DNA from: Phycisphaerales bacterium
GTDB taxonomy: Bacteria; Planctomycetota; Phycisphaerae; Phycisphaerales; SM1A02
Length of the DNA stretch: 44,360 nucleotides
Direction: 5' to 3'
Assembly (NCBI GenBank): GCA_022446885.1
Contig: JAKVBU010000024.1
Coordinates: forward strand, 11,468-55,827
Part shown: piece by piece, positions 17,377 through 24,922 of the stretch
Position numbering within the stretch: position 1 is the first letter of the stretch
How the letters are laid out: each line of letters opens with the position of its first letter
Program-made: the position numbers and the translations under genes
The notes under the pieces: generated by a model
Databases searched by the model: none
Told to the model about the DNA's origin: nothing
What the model saw: the letters and a program-made list of their open reading frames with translations, nothing else

Positions 17377-18658
17377 AAGACCGCTCAAGCGCTTCGGCCT
17401 TGATGCACGTTTCGGCCAACTCCAGATCGGGGTCACTCTGGGCAGTGATGCCACCGCCGGTTCCGTAGTCGAGCGTGCCGCTGAACATGTGCCCATCGAG
17501 TCTGCCATGCAGTGTGGCAGTTCGAATGCCAACCGACAGCATGGTTGCCTGCCGTGGCCCCAAGAGGCCGATGGCTCCGCAGTAGGCGCCCCGTGGCCTT
17601 GTCTCCAACTGACGAATGATCTGCATGGCGCGGATCTTGGGCGCACCGGTGACTGAGCCCGGTGGGAAGGTGGCTCGCAGCAATTCGACGAGCCCAACGC
17701 CGTCTTTGAGTTGTCCTCGTACTTCAGCCACGCCGTGATGCACGGTGGAGTGTGTCTCCAGAGACCGAGCCTTGATCACATCGACCGACCCCATGGCACA
17801 GATGCGACCGAGATCATTGCGAACCAGGTCTACGATCATGTGCAGTTCCGCCTGGTCTTTTTCTGACTGGGCGAGGGCATCAGTGGCCGTGCTTGCACCC
17901 GCCGTTCCCTTGATGGGACGCGACGTGATGACCCCTGACTCACTCACATGAACAAACAACTCCGGGCTCATGCTGGTGATGACGCGGTCACCATCGCGAT
18001 GGGGCAGGCGGATCATGGCGCCGAAGGGGGCACATGCTTCTTGAATGGCCCTTCTTGACCATGCCATCGGGTCACCCTCGACACACATGGTCAGTCGCCG
18101 GGCAATATTGGCCTGAAAGATGTCACCAGCCCGAATCAACTCGACAGTACGGCGCACCGCTTCTACATGGTCTTCGGGTGGGGGCTCGCTGATCACGGCC
18201 TCGCGATGCAGATCCGTGTCGTCCTGTTGGGCCTCATCTTGAGTGAGGCAGACAATTGGGTCAGGGCACCACAGGAGGTCTGCAAGCGGGGCGTTTCGAT
18301 CGTCGCTGGGAGGTGGGCCATCAACAACGGCAGTGTCGAGCAGTTCACCCAGTTCATAGGACAGCACGGCGATCCAACCACCCGCAGCCGGGCAGCCTTC
18401 TACAGCAGTCGCAAAGCGGCGGGCTTCGTGGGCCCAGTCGAGTGCCTCCAGCGGATCAACTGGAGGCGTGCCTGCAGGGTGAGATTTCGGCCCGATCCAT
18501 GATGCCCCCGATCGCTCAATGCGCAACATGCCAGTAGCTGGTGCGCAAATCGAGTGGCTTGACCATCGCCCCCGTCCGGCAGACTGCAGCAGCGCCACGG
18601 GTTGACCACAAGGCAAGTTGCGGGCGCATGTCCAGAGGTCGGTGGCTGTGGGGCTCAT
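17282..18658 (-). CDS. pabB: Aminodeoxychorismate synthase component I
   Basis: Chorismate-using enzyme of p-aminobenzoate (folate) synthesis, 458 residues from ATG 18658. The conserved C-terminal chorismate-binding half is complete: GDIFQANIARR, SMSPELF, RPIKGTAG, SEKDQAELHMIVDLVRNDLG, PPGSVTGAPKIRAMQII and DYGTGGGITAQSDP. The PIKGT lysine favours PabB over TrpE, which has alanine there. The longer upstream frame would cross the divergent ppdK leader, so I used the start at MSPTATDLW. The C-terminus extends about 30 residues past the usual end and overlaps the PilZ gene. pabA and pabC are not in the window. Confidence 0.9.
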   Translation of the reverse strand: MSPTATDLWTCARNLPCGQPVALLQSAGRGRWSSHSICAPATGMLRIERSGASWIGPKSHPAGTPPVDPLEALDWAHEARRFATAVEGCPAAGGWIAVLSYELGELLDTAVVDGPPPSDDRNAPLADLLWCPDPIVCLTQDEAQQDDTDLHREAVISEPPPEDHVEAVRRTVELIRAGDIFQANIARRLTMCVEGDPMAWSRRAIQEACAPFGAMIRLPHRDGDRVITSMSPELFVHVSESGVITSRPIKGTAGASTATDALAQSEKDQAELHMIVDLVRNDLGRICAMGSVDVIKARSLETHSTVHHGVAEVRGQLKDGVGLVELLRATFPPGSVTGAPKIRAMQIIRQLETRPRGAYCGAIGLLGPRQATMLSVGIRTATLHGRLDGHMFSGTLDYGTGGGITAQSDPDLELAETCIKAEALERSFRRSDADLRPADHAAHEVAAVKPYAGAADSR

Positions 18659-18737
18659 CTGGTGGCGATCATAGGTCGGCGTCGAGGACCAGCGACCGCT
18701 ACACTGCCCGATTCCACCTCTCAGGAGCCCCGTTCCC

Positions 18738-21431
18738 ATGGCCGCAGGACGCACATCAAAGACTCGCAACAAGATGATCTACTGCTTTGGTCGAACGAAG
18801 ACCGAGGGCAGGGCGAGCCAGAAGCAGTTGCTGGGCGGAAAGGGAGCCAATCTCGCCGACATGACGTCGATCGGACTTCCGGTGCCTCCGGGATTCACGA
18901 TCACGACTGAGACCTGTGCTGACTACAACGCACGTGCAGGGAAGATGCCCTCTGGCCTGATGGACGATGTCCGCAAGGCCGTGAAGCGACTGGAACGAGA
19001 GACCGGCAAGCAGTTCGGCTCAGACTCGAACCCGCTGCTTCTCTCGGTGCGATCAGGCGCCGCCGTCTCGATGCCGGGCATGATGGACACCATTCTCAAT
19101 CTGGGATTGAATGACAGTGCTGTAGAGGGCCTGGCTGCTGGAACCGGCAATGCTCGCTTCGCCTGGGACGCCTACCGCCGACTCATCAACATGTACGGCG
19201 ATGTCGTGCTCGGCGTGCACCATCACCACTTTGAAGCCGAATTCGACAAGGTGAAGAAGGCGTGCAAGGTTGCTGAAGACACCGATGTCTCCGCTGAGGG
19301 GCTCAGGGACCTCTGCAGTCGCTACAAGGCTGTGGTGCGAAAGCACACGGGCAAGCCCTTCCCGCAAGATCCGATCAAGCAACTCCAGCTCGCCATTGAG
19401 GCCGTCTTCAAGAGTTGGTCGAGCGACAAGGCGATCAGTTACCGCCGCATCAATGAGATCACAGGCCTTGCCGGAACTGCCGTGAACGTGCAGACCATGG
19501 TCTTTGGAAACATGGGCGATGACTCGGGAACAGGGGTGGCGTTCACCCGTGATCCCAGCACCGGCAAAAACGTCTTCTATGGTGAGTTTCTCGTGAACGC
19601 CCAGGGCGAGGATGTGGTTGCCGGTATCCGCACACCGCGTCCAGTCTCGGGCATGAAGCGTTGGAATGCCGCCGTGCACAAGCAGCTCATGGCGATCAGG
19701 TCCAAACTGGAGAAACACTACCGCGACGTGCAGGACATCGAGTTCACGATCGAGCGCGGCACGCTGTACATGTTGCAGACGCGAACGGGCAAGAGAACTG
19801 CTGCTGCCGCAGTTCGGATCGCTGTTGAGATGGCTGACGAGCGACTCATCACCAGAGATGAAGCCCTGCTCCGAGTGCCTGCCGGCGACATCGTTCAACT
19901 GCTCCTGCCCAGTTACTCGGCCGCAGACAAGAAGGGCGCGGACATGTTGTCCAAGGGCCTGCCTGCCTCACCGGGCGCGGCATGCGGCAAGCCCGCCTTC
20001 ACGGCTGAAGAGGCAACCGAACGGGCGCAAGCGGGTGAGGCTGTGATTCTCGTGCGGCGTGAGACGTCTCCTGAAGATGTCGAGGGCATGCACCATGCCG
20101 CAGGAATCCTCACGAGCACTGGCGGAATGACCTCGCATGCGGCCGTCGTGGCCCGTGGTTGGGGCAAGTGCTGTGTGGCGGGTGCTGGCGACATCGAGAT
20201 CAATGAGAAAGGCCGCTCGTTCACGGTGGGCGGGCGTCGATTCACCCACAAGGATGAGATTTCCATCGACGGGGGCACGGGCGAGGTCATGGCCGGGCGG
20301 ATCGAAGGATCGACGCCCAAGATGAGTCGCCACTTCTCAACGCTCATGAAGTGGGCGGATGCCAAGCGGCGACTGAAGGTGCGCACGAACGCCGACACCC
20401 CCGACGACAGTGCCCGCGCTCGCAGCTTCGGGGCCGAGGGCATCGGCCTCACTCGTACCGAGCACATGTTCTTCGAGGGTGATCGCATCACTGCGATGCG
20501 CGAGATGATTCTGGCTGACACGATCAAGGACCGTGAGCGGGCACTCAAGAAGCTGCTGCCCTATCAGCGAAAGGACTTCGTGGGCATCTTCACGGCGATG
20601 AAGGGGCTTCCCGTGACAGTTCGGCTGCTCGATCCGCCCCTGCACGAGTTCCTCCCCCACGAGTCGGCTGCCCAGAAGGAGATCGCTCGTCAACTCAAGG
20701 TGAAGCCCGCTGAAGTTGCCAAGCGAGTGGCGGCACTGCACGAAGCAAATCCGATGATGGGCCACCGTGGTTGCCGTCTGGCCGTGACCTATCCGGAAAT
20801 TCTCCGCATGCAGGTGACGGCGATCGTGGAAGCGGCTATCGCATGCCGCAAGAAGCGCATTGACGCCCGTCCGGAGATCATGATTCCACTCATCGGTACT
20901 CGGGAGGAACTGGCCCAACTGCGAGCACAGGTACTCGAGACCATGGAAACCGTCCGGGTGAAGAAGAAGTTCGCCGGCAAGTTGGGCATTCCTGTGGGCA
21001 CGATGATTGAGATTCCACGCGCTGCCGTCACGGCGGGCGAAGTCGCCGAAGTGGCCGACTTCTTCTCGTTCGGTACCAACGACCTCACGCAACTGACCTA
21101 CGGCTACTCGCGTGACGACATCAATGGATTCCTGCCCGACTACATCTCAAGTGGCATTCTGGAGCGGGATCCCTTCCAGTCCATCGACGCTGCAGGTGTA
21201 GGACATCTGGTGGATCACGCCTGCAAGCACGGTCGGAGCACCAAGCCGAAGCTCAAGTTGGGCGTGTGTGGCGAGCACGGTGGCGACCCAGACTCAGTGG
21301 ACTTCTTCGAGGGCGTGGGCCTCGACTACGTGTCGTGCTCACCTTTCCGCGTGCCCACAGCTCGGTTGGCTGCGGCCCAAGCTGTGATTCGTCGCAAGGC
21401 TGAGACCAAGAGCCGTCGCAAAAAGAAGTAG
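18738..21431 (+). CDS. ppdK: Pyruvate, phosphate dikinase
   Basis: A 897-residue enzyme that interconverts pyruvate + ATP + Pi and PEP + AMP + PPi, linking glycolysis and gluconeogenesis. The N-terminal nucleotide-binding domain starts at GRTKTEGRASQKQLLGGKGA. The swivelling domain has phospho-accepting His467 in GGMTSHAAV. The C-terminal PEP/pyruvate barrel has FGTNDLTQLTYGYSRDD and catalytic Cys844 in VCGEHGGDP. Length is normal for the bacterial enzyme. The start is ATG 18738 with AGGAG upstream; a TACACT box lies at 18700-18705. The end is Lys/Arg-rich. A hairpin separates it from the convergent HIT gene. Confidence 0.98.
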   Translation: MAAGRTSKTRNKMIYCFGRTKTEGRASQKQLLGGKGANLADMTSIGLPVPPGFTITTETCADYNARAGKMPSGLMDDVRKAVKRLERETGKQFGSDSNPLLLSVRSGAAVSMPGMMDTILNLGLNDSAVEGLAAGTGNARFAWDAYRRLINMYGDVVLGVHHHHFEAEFDKVKKACKVAEDTDVSAEGLRDLCSRYKAVVRKHTGKPFPQDPIKQLQLAIEAVFKSWSSDKAISYRRINEITGLAGTAVNVQTMVFGNMGDDSGTGVAFTRDPSTGKNVFYGEFLVNAQGEDVVAGIRTPRPVSGMKRWNAAVHKQLMAIRSKLEKHYRDVQDIEFTIERGTLYMLQTRTGKRTAAAAVRIAVEMADERLITRDEALLRVPAGDIVQLLLPSYSAADKKGADMLSKGLPASPGAACGKPAFTAEEATERAQAGEAVILVRRETSPEDVEGMHHAAGILTSTGGMTSHAAVVARGWGKCCVAGAGDIEINEKGRSFTVGGRRFTHKDEISIDGGTGEVMAGRIEGSTPKMSRHFSTLMKWADAKRRLKVRTNADTPDDSARARSFGAEGIGLTRTEHMFFEGDRITAMREMILADTIKDRERALKKLLPYQRKDFVGIFTAMKGLPVTVRLLDPPLHEFLPHESAAQKEIARQLKVKPAEVAKRVAALHEANPMMGHRGCRLAVTYPEILRMQVTAIVEAAIACRKKRIDARPEIMIPLIGTREELAQLRAQVLETMETVRVKKKFAGKLGIPVGTMIEIPRAAVTAGEVAEVADFFSFGTNDLTQLTYGYSRDDINGFLPDYISSGILERDPFQSIDAAGVGHLVDHACKHGRSTKPKLKLGVCGEHGGDPDSVDFFEGVGLDYVSCSPFRVPTARLAAAQAVIRRKAETKSRRKKK

Positions 21432-21441
21432 TTGCGACACC

Positions 21442-21467
21442 TCAGAGGCTCTGGCGATCACCTCTGA
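21442..21467. terminator. Hairpin between convergent ppdK and HIT genes
   Basis: TCAGAGG (21442-21448) pairs perfectly with CCTCTGA (21461-21467) across a 12-base loop, just after the ppdK stop and before the HIT stop on the other strand. No T-run follows on either side, so it may be a weak bidirectional terminator. Confidence 0.45.
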
Positions 21468-21491
21468 CCAGCGATCTTCAGACGAGGCTGT

Positions 21492-21896
21492 TCAATCGAT
21501 CGCCTCGGCGATCGCAATTGCGAGGGCCGCGGGGTCGTCGCAGGTACCAGCGTTCCAGTGCAGCCCCAGTCCGCTGCCGTCTGCATGCTTGGGAATGATG
21601 TGCACGTGCAGGTGCATCACGGCCTGATGGGCCGCGGCCCCGTTGTTCTGCAGCAGGTTGTAGGCGCTGCACTCCGTCGCTTCCATGACAGCGCGGCACA
21701 ATCGGGGCAGGACTCGGCCCAGAGCAGCGGCGGCCTCATCAGGCAGTTGGTCCATCGTGGCGACCGGCACCTTGGGGATGACCAGCACATGTCCTCTGGA
21801 GAGCGGGGCGACATCTAGAAAGGCGAGGACATGCTCGTCTTCATACACCCGGTGGCAGGGGATCTCACCCGCGAGAATCTTGGCGAAAATGGTCAT
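21492..21896 (-). CDS. HIT-family nucleotide hydrolase
   Basis: A 134-residue histidine-triad protein of the HinT/Fhit-like group, which hydrolyse nucleoside phosphoramidates or dinucleotides. The catalytic triad is in HLHVHIIP near residues 96-103. The N-terminal TIFAKILAGEIPCHRVYEDEHV and GHVLVIPK blocks are typical. The HinT zinc/cysteine features are limited to one Cys at position 14. GGAGG lies eight bases before the ATG. It is divergent from nadC with only 38 bp between starts. Confidence 0.95.
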   Translation of the reverse strand: MTIFAKILAGEIPCHRVYEDEHVLAFLDVAPLSRGHVLVIPKVPVATMDQLPDEAAAALGRVLPRLCRAVMEATECSAYNLLQNNGAAAHQAVMHLHVHIIPKHADGSGLGLHWNAGTCDDPAALAIAIAEAID

Positions 21897-21934
21897 GTGC
21901 GCGGGGCCTCCTGCTGCAGCGTATCGTAGGGCTC

Positions 21935-22849
21935 ATGGCTACTACGGCTCAGCTTGATGCATTGGCCCAACGACTATTGCCCGGCGACATGCTCTCTGCG
22001 GCGCTGCAGTTGTGGCTTGAGGAAGACGGCTTCATGCGTGGTGACGTCACTAGCCGGGCGCTCTGTGGAAAAAATGCCTCTCTTGATGGGTCGATCACAT
22101 CTCGGGCCACGGGCGTGCTGGCTGGTATGCAGCCGTTGGTGCGTGCCATTGAAGGCTCGCCGATGTTCGAGGAGGTGTCGCTGGTCGCGCGAGTCGAAGA
22201 TGGCGCATCGATCGATCCAGGCACCGTGATTGCGAAGATGCGTGGGCCTGCTCCTGATGTGCTCGGTCTGGAGCGGCCGCTCCTCAATTTGCTGGGGCGA
22301 TTGTGCGGGGTGGCGTCGCTGTCGCGCCGATTCGTCGATGCGATTGATGGAACACAGGCCTCCATCTGCACAACTCGAAAGACGACGCCCGGCTTGAGGC
22401 GATTCGAGAAGTACGCAGCAGCCTGCGGTGGGGCGACGCTTCATCGATTGGGGCTCGATGATGCGGCGCTCTTCAAGGACAACCACATTGCTGGAATCCC
22501 CGACGGGGCCTTCACCGAGCGGATGACGGAGGCCTGCCGCCGGGCTCGCGATGACCGCCCGCTAGCCTTCGTCGAGATTGAGGTAGACACACTCGAACAG
22601 TTCAATGGTGTGCTGGCCATCGAAGCCGGGCTGGTAGACATGATTCTGCTGGACAACTTCGACCTGGACATGCTGCGTGAGGCAGTCAAACGTAGAGATG
22701 TAGAGGGTTCGGCCATTGCACTGGAGGCGTCCGGGGGCGTGACGCTCGAGTCGGTCAGGCAGATCGCCGAGACGGGTGTCGATCGAATCTCGGTGGGGGC
22801 CCTGACACACCAGGCCGTGTCGCTCGATGTCGGGCTTGATGTGGCGTGA
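21935..22849 (+). CDS. nadC: Nicotinate-nucleotide pyrophosphorylase (carboxylating)
   Basis: Quinolinate phosphoribosyltransferase of de novo NAD synthesis, 304 residues. The signature blocks are intact: EDGFMRGDVTSRAL near the N-terminus, ERPLLNLLGRLCGVAS, the active-site stretch TTRKTTPGLRRFEKYAA, and DAALFKDNH. The C-terminal barrel end EASGGVTLESVRQIAETGVDRISVGALTH is also typical. nadA and nadB are not in the window. Its TGA overlaps the GTG of birA (GTGA), coupling two vitamin-cofactor genes. Confidence 0.97.
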   Translation: MATTAQLDALAQRLLPGDMLSAALQLWLEEDGFMRGDVTSRALCGKNASLDGSITSRATGVLAGMQPLVRAIEGSPMFEEVSLVARVEDGASIDPGTVIAKMRGPAPDVLGLERPLLNLLGRLCGVASLSRRFVDAIDGTQASICTTRKTTPGLRRFEKYAAACGGATLHRLGLDDAALFKDNHIAGIPDGAFTERMTEACRRARDDRPLAFVEIEVDTLEQFNGVLAIEAGLVDMILLDNFDLDMLREAVKRRDVEGSAIALEASGGVTLESVRQIAETGVDRISVGALTHQAVSLDVGLDVA

Positions 22850-23388
22850 GCCTGCAGTGTTGGGGTGACCGGGTCGAGGCGTTGGTGGAGGCAGTAGGGC
22901 CTCCACTGGAGCGATCACGGGTGATCGCCAGTTGTGCATCCACGCAGGATTACGCTCGGGCAATGGGAGAGGGTTCGCTCGTCGTCGCCCAACAGCAGAC
23001 TTCGGGGCGTGGGCAACGGGGCAACCGCTGGGCCGACACGGGGGATGACGGGCTGGCGTTCAGCATGTGCCTTGCGGCCACGACAGAGCCGGGCCGAAGT
23101 GCGTTGCTCGCTGCAGCGATTGTCGATGCGCTGGAAGATCTGGTGCCGGGGCGCTTGTCCCTCAAGCATCCCAACGACGTGCTGCTGGATGGTCGCAAAC
23201 TCGCTGGCGTTTTGATCGAACAGGGGCGAGGCATCGCAGTCATCGGGATCGGGATCAACGTGTCTCAGGCGAGTTGGCCCACCGAGCTGGAGGGCGCCGC
23301 CATCTCACTGGCCCAAGCTGGCCTCGACATCGGTCGGCTGTCGGTGCTTGAGCGTGTCCTGTGTCCGCTGGTGGCCGCCTGGGGCTGA
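22846..23388 (+). CDS. birA: Biotin-protein ligase, C-terminally short
   Basis: A 180-residue monofunctional-type BirA with no N-terminal HTH. The catalytic domain is present: ASTQDYAR, GRGQRGNRW (the GRGRxG biotinyl-AMP loop), KHPNDVLLDGRKLAGVLIE and VIGIGINVSQ. It should attach biotin to BCCP of acetyl-CoA carboxylase. The family is usually about 235-260 residues without HTH; here the frame stops at PLVAAWG, before the SH3-like C-terminal domain. I could not find that domain in the other two frames downstream. A pseudogene begins 90 bp later, so the gene may have been cut by a rearrangement. Activity is uncertain. Confidence 0.82.
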   Translation: MSLQCWGDRVEALVEAVGPPLERSRVIASCASTQDYARAMGEGSLVVAQQQTSGRGQRGNRWADTGDDGLAFSMCLAATTEPGRSALLAAAIVDALEDLVPGRLSLKHPNDVLLDGRKLAGVLIEQGRGIAVIGIGINVSQASWPTELEGAAISLAQAGLDIGRLSVLERVLCPLVAAWG

Positions 23389-23478
23389 TCTTTCGTACCG
23401 ATTCGACAGGGCTCTTTCGCAGGGGTTCTCAGGAAGGGGTACTGGTGGGGGCATGATCGTGCCCGTAGCCTCATCGGC

Positions 23479-23864
23479 ATGAGTTGGTACCACGAGGACC
23501 TCCCGATGAGCGACCCCATCTTCAGGGCGATTGCGATGGTGCGTGACAGGCTCATTCGAGTGGTTGACCTGCTGCAGGCGGGCGATGTGCCCTTTGCGGT
23601 GTGCGGCGGATGGGCGGTGGCTGGATGGGTTGCGACGATCGATGAAGATGCCACCCGAACGACGAAGAACGTCGACATCCTCCTGCGTCGTGAGGACCTC
23701 GATCGAGCATCAGAAGCGCTCGCCGTGGGGGATTTCACTTTGTTGAGGTGAACGGTGTGCCCATGTTTTTGGATGGCCCGGACGGAACCCCCAAGCGGGC
23801 GGTGCACGTCATCTGGGCCAACGAACGCACCCGCCCCCGTGACGAACTGCCAGCCCTTGACTGA
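23479..23864 (+). pseudogene. Decayed AbiEii-like nucleotidyltransferase
   Basis: The first frame encodes MSDPIFRAIAMVRDRL, FAVCGGWAVAGW and TTKNVDILLRREDL, typical of small nucleotidyltransferases of the AbiEii/MNT type. It stops at 23749-23751. The match continues in another frame as GFHFVEVNGVPMFLDGP and RAVHVIWANERTRPRDELPALD, ending at 23862-23864. Loss of one G from the run at 23727-23731 explains the shift. The usual DxD pair reads N-V-D, so one catalytic Asp is also gone, and the C-terminal third is missing. A sequencing error could explain the shift but not the other lesions. Confidence 0.75.
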
Positions 23865-24023
23865 GCGGCTGGTGCAGGCGTGTCGATTCCAGCCGTTGCT
23901 TGAGGGATGTGCCCCCAATCAGAAGTTCTTGGATGCCACTGCGATGCAGCCGCTGGAACACCACCAGAGGCCTGCTGAAGCGGCCGGCGTCCGCTAGACT
24001 GCCTCGTTCACCCCGCCGGTTCG

Positions 24024-24542
24024 GTGGGGCGGGAGAGGCCCCAGATCGAGGATCGCCCACAGTTAGATGCCCCCCTCGTAGATGCCCCCCTCGCGGCAGA
24101 TGAAGCCAGCGCAGGCGTGCTGCAGTGGACTGCGCACCCCTTGCGGCAGCATCGGGCCAGGGGTGTATTGGCGATCGCGGTCATCATCGGTTGCGGCCTC
24201 ATGGTCGCAACCAGCTTCAAGACGCCCCTCACGGGCCTGTTGGTGGCCGGCGGGGCTATGGCCGTATTGCTGCTCACGCTGAATCGGTTCTTCCTGCCAT
24301 CTCGCTTTGCCATCGACGACGAGGGCATCAGTGCCGCCTGGCCTTTGAAACGACAGCGGCTCTGTTGGGCAGATCTGCGGCGATTCGCTCACGATGATGA
24401 GGGTGGGTTCCTGTCTACTCGAGCCAATCCCACCCGCTGGCAGTTGCTCCGCTCGGTCGGCGGAATGCACGTGCTGTTTGGCCCTCGCCCTGCAGTTGTC
24501 ATCCAAGCAATCAAGAGGCGATTGCCTGAGGTGTCCGCATGA
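24024..24542 (+). CDS. Two-TM PH-like hypothetical protein
   Basis: A 172-residue protein of unknown function. The N-terminal ~30 residues are acidic and include a duplicated DAPL unit. LQWTAHPLR leads into two membrane helices (about residues 46-66 and 70-88). A soluble C-terminal domain (RFAIDDEGISAAWPLKRQRLCWADLRRFAHDDEGGFL) has the strand pattern of bacterial PH-like domains. The start is uncertain: GTG 24024 is the furthest upstream in frame and lacks a Shine-Dalgarno. A -10-like TAGACT lies at 23995-24000. It overlaps the next gene by ATGA, which makes it the likely first gene of the MutL operon. Confidence 0.7.
   Translation: MGRERPQIEDRPQLDAPLVDAPLAADEASAGVLQWTAHPLRQHRARGVLAIAVIIGCGLMVATSFKTPLTGLLVAGGAMAVLLLTLNRFFLPSRFAIDDEGISAAWPLKRQRLCWADLRRFAHDDEGGFLSTRANPTRWQLLRSVGGMHVLFGPRPAVVIQAIKRRLPEVSA
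24064..24093 (+). repeat. Direct repeat, two 15-bp copies
   Basis: TAGATGCCCCCCTCG occurs twice head to tail (24064-24078 and 24079-24093), in frame, encoding the duplicated Asp-Ala-Pro-Leu in the N-terminal part of the PH-like protein. This is likely recent slippage. Confidence 0.85.
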
Positions 24543-24922
24543 GTCTGAAGGCAGCCCTGAAGCATGCATTCCATGTGGATCCGCCCGGTCCGGCTGAGCC
24601 CGATGATCGCACACGTGACATCGTTGACACCGTGTGCCGGTCTATCGTGAAGCGGGGCATGGTCATGCCGGCGCTCATGACGCTGGACATGTGCCGCCCG
24701 CTGAATTTCGTGGCAGCTCAGGCCATGCACGTCATCAAGCCCGCTGCTGAAATCGTCCTCGACACTGAGTCCTATACGCAGTTTGCGCTCTTTCTGGAAA
24801 AGCGTGGCAGCGTCGAATATCTCTGCAATCGTCTCGAACAACATGCCGCGGGCGAGGTGCCCGATGGGGCTGAAGAAGTCTCCGACTCAAGCCCCGGCTC
24901 AACCCCCGACCAAGACTCATGA
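24539..24922 (+). CDS. Small conserved soluble protein of the MutL operon
   Basis: A 127-residue helical soluble protein without a name I can give. The core (IVKRGMVMPALMTLDMCRPLNFVAAQAMHVIKPAA, then SYTQFALFLEKRGSVEYLCNRLE) is well ordered, and the C-terminal ~25 residues are acidic and disordered. No catalytic motif or metal site is apparent. It is coupled at both ends by ATGA overlaps (24539-24542 and 24919-24922), so equimolar production with the ATPase is likely. A partner or adaptor role for the MutL-family protein is inferred from this coupling only. Confidence 0.75.
   Translation: MSLKAALKHAFHVDPPGPAEPDDRTRDIVDTVCRSIVKRGMVMPALMTLDMCRPLNFVAAQAMHVIKPAAEIVLDTESYTQFALFLEKRGSVEYLCNRLEQHAAGEVPDGAEEVSDSSPGSTPDQDS

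Noticed and set aside
22911-22928. Perfect GCGATCAC/GTGATCGC inverted repeat
   Set aside because: It lies inside the birA coding sequence, and its GATC-rich arms are common in this genome; no sign of a regulatory role.
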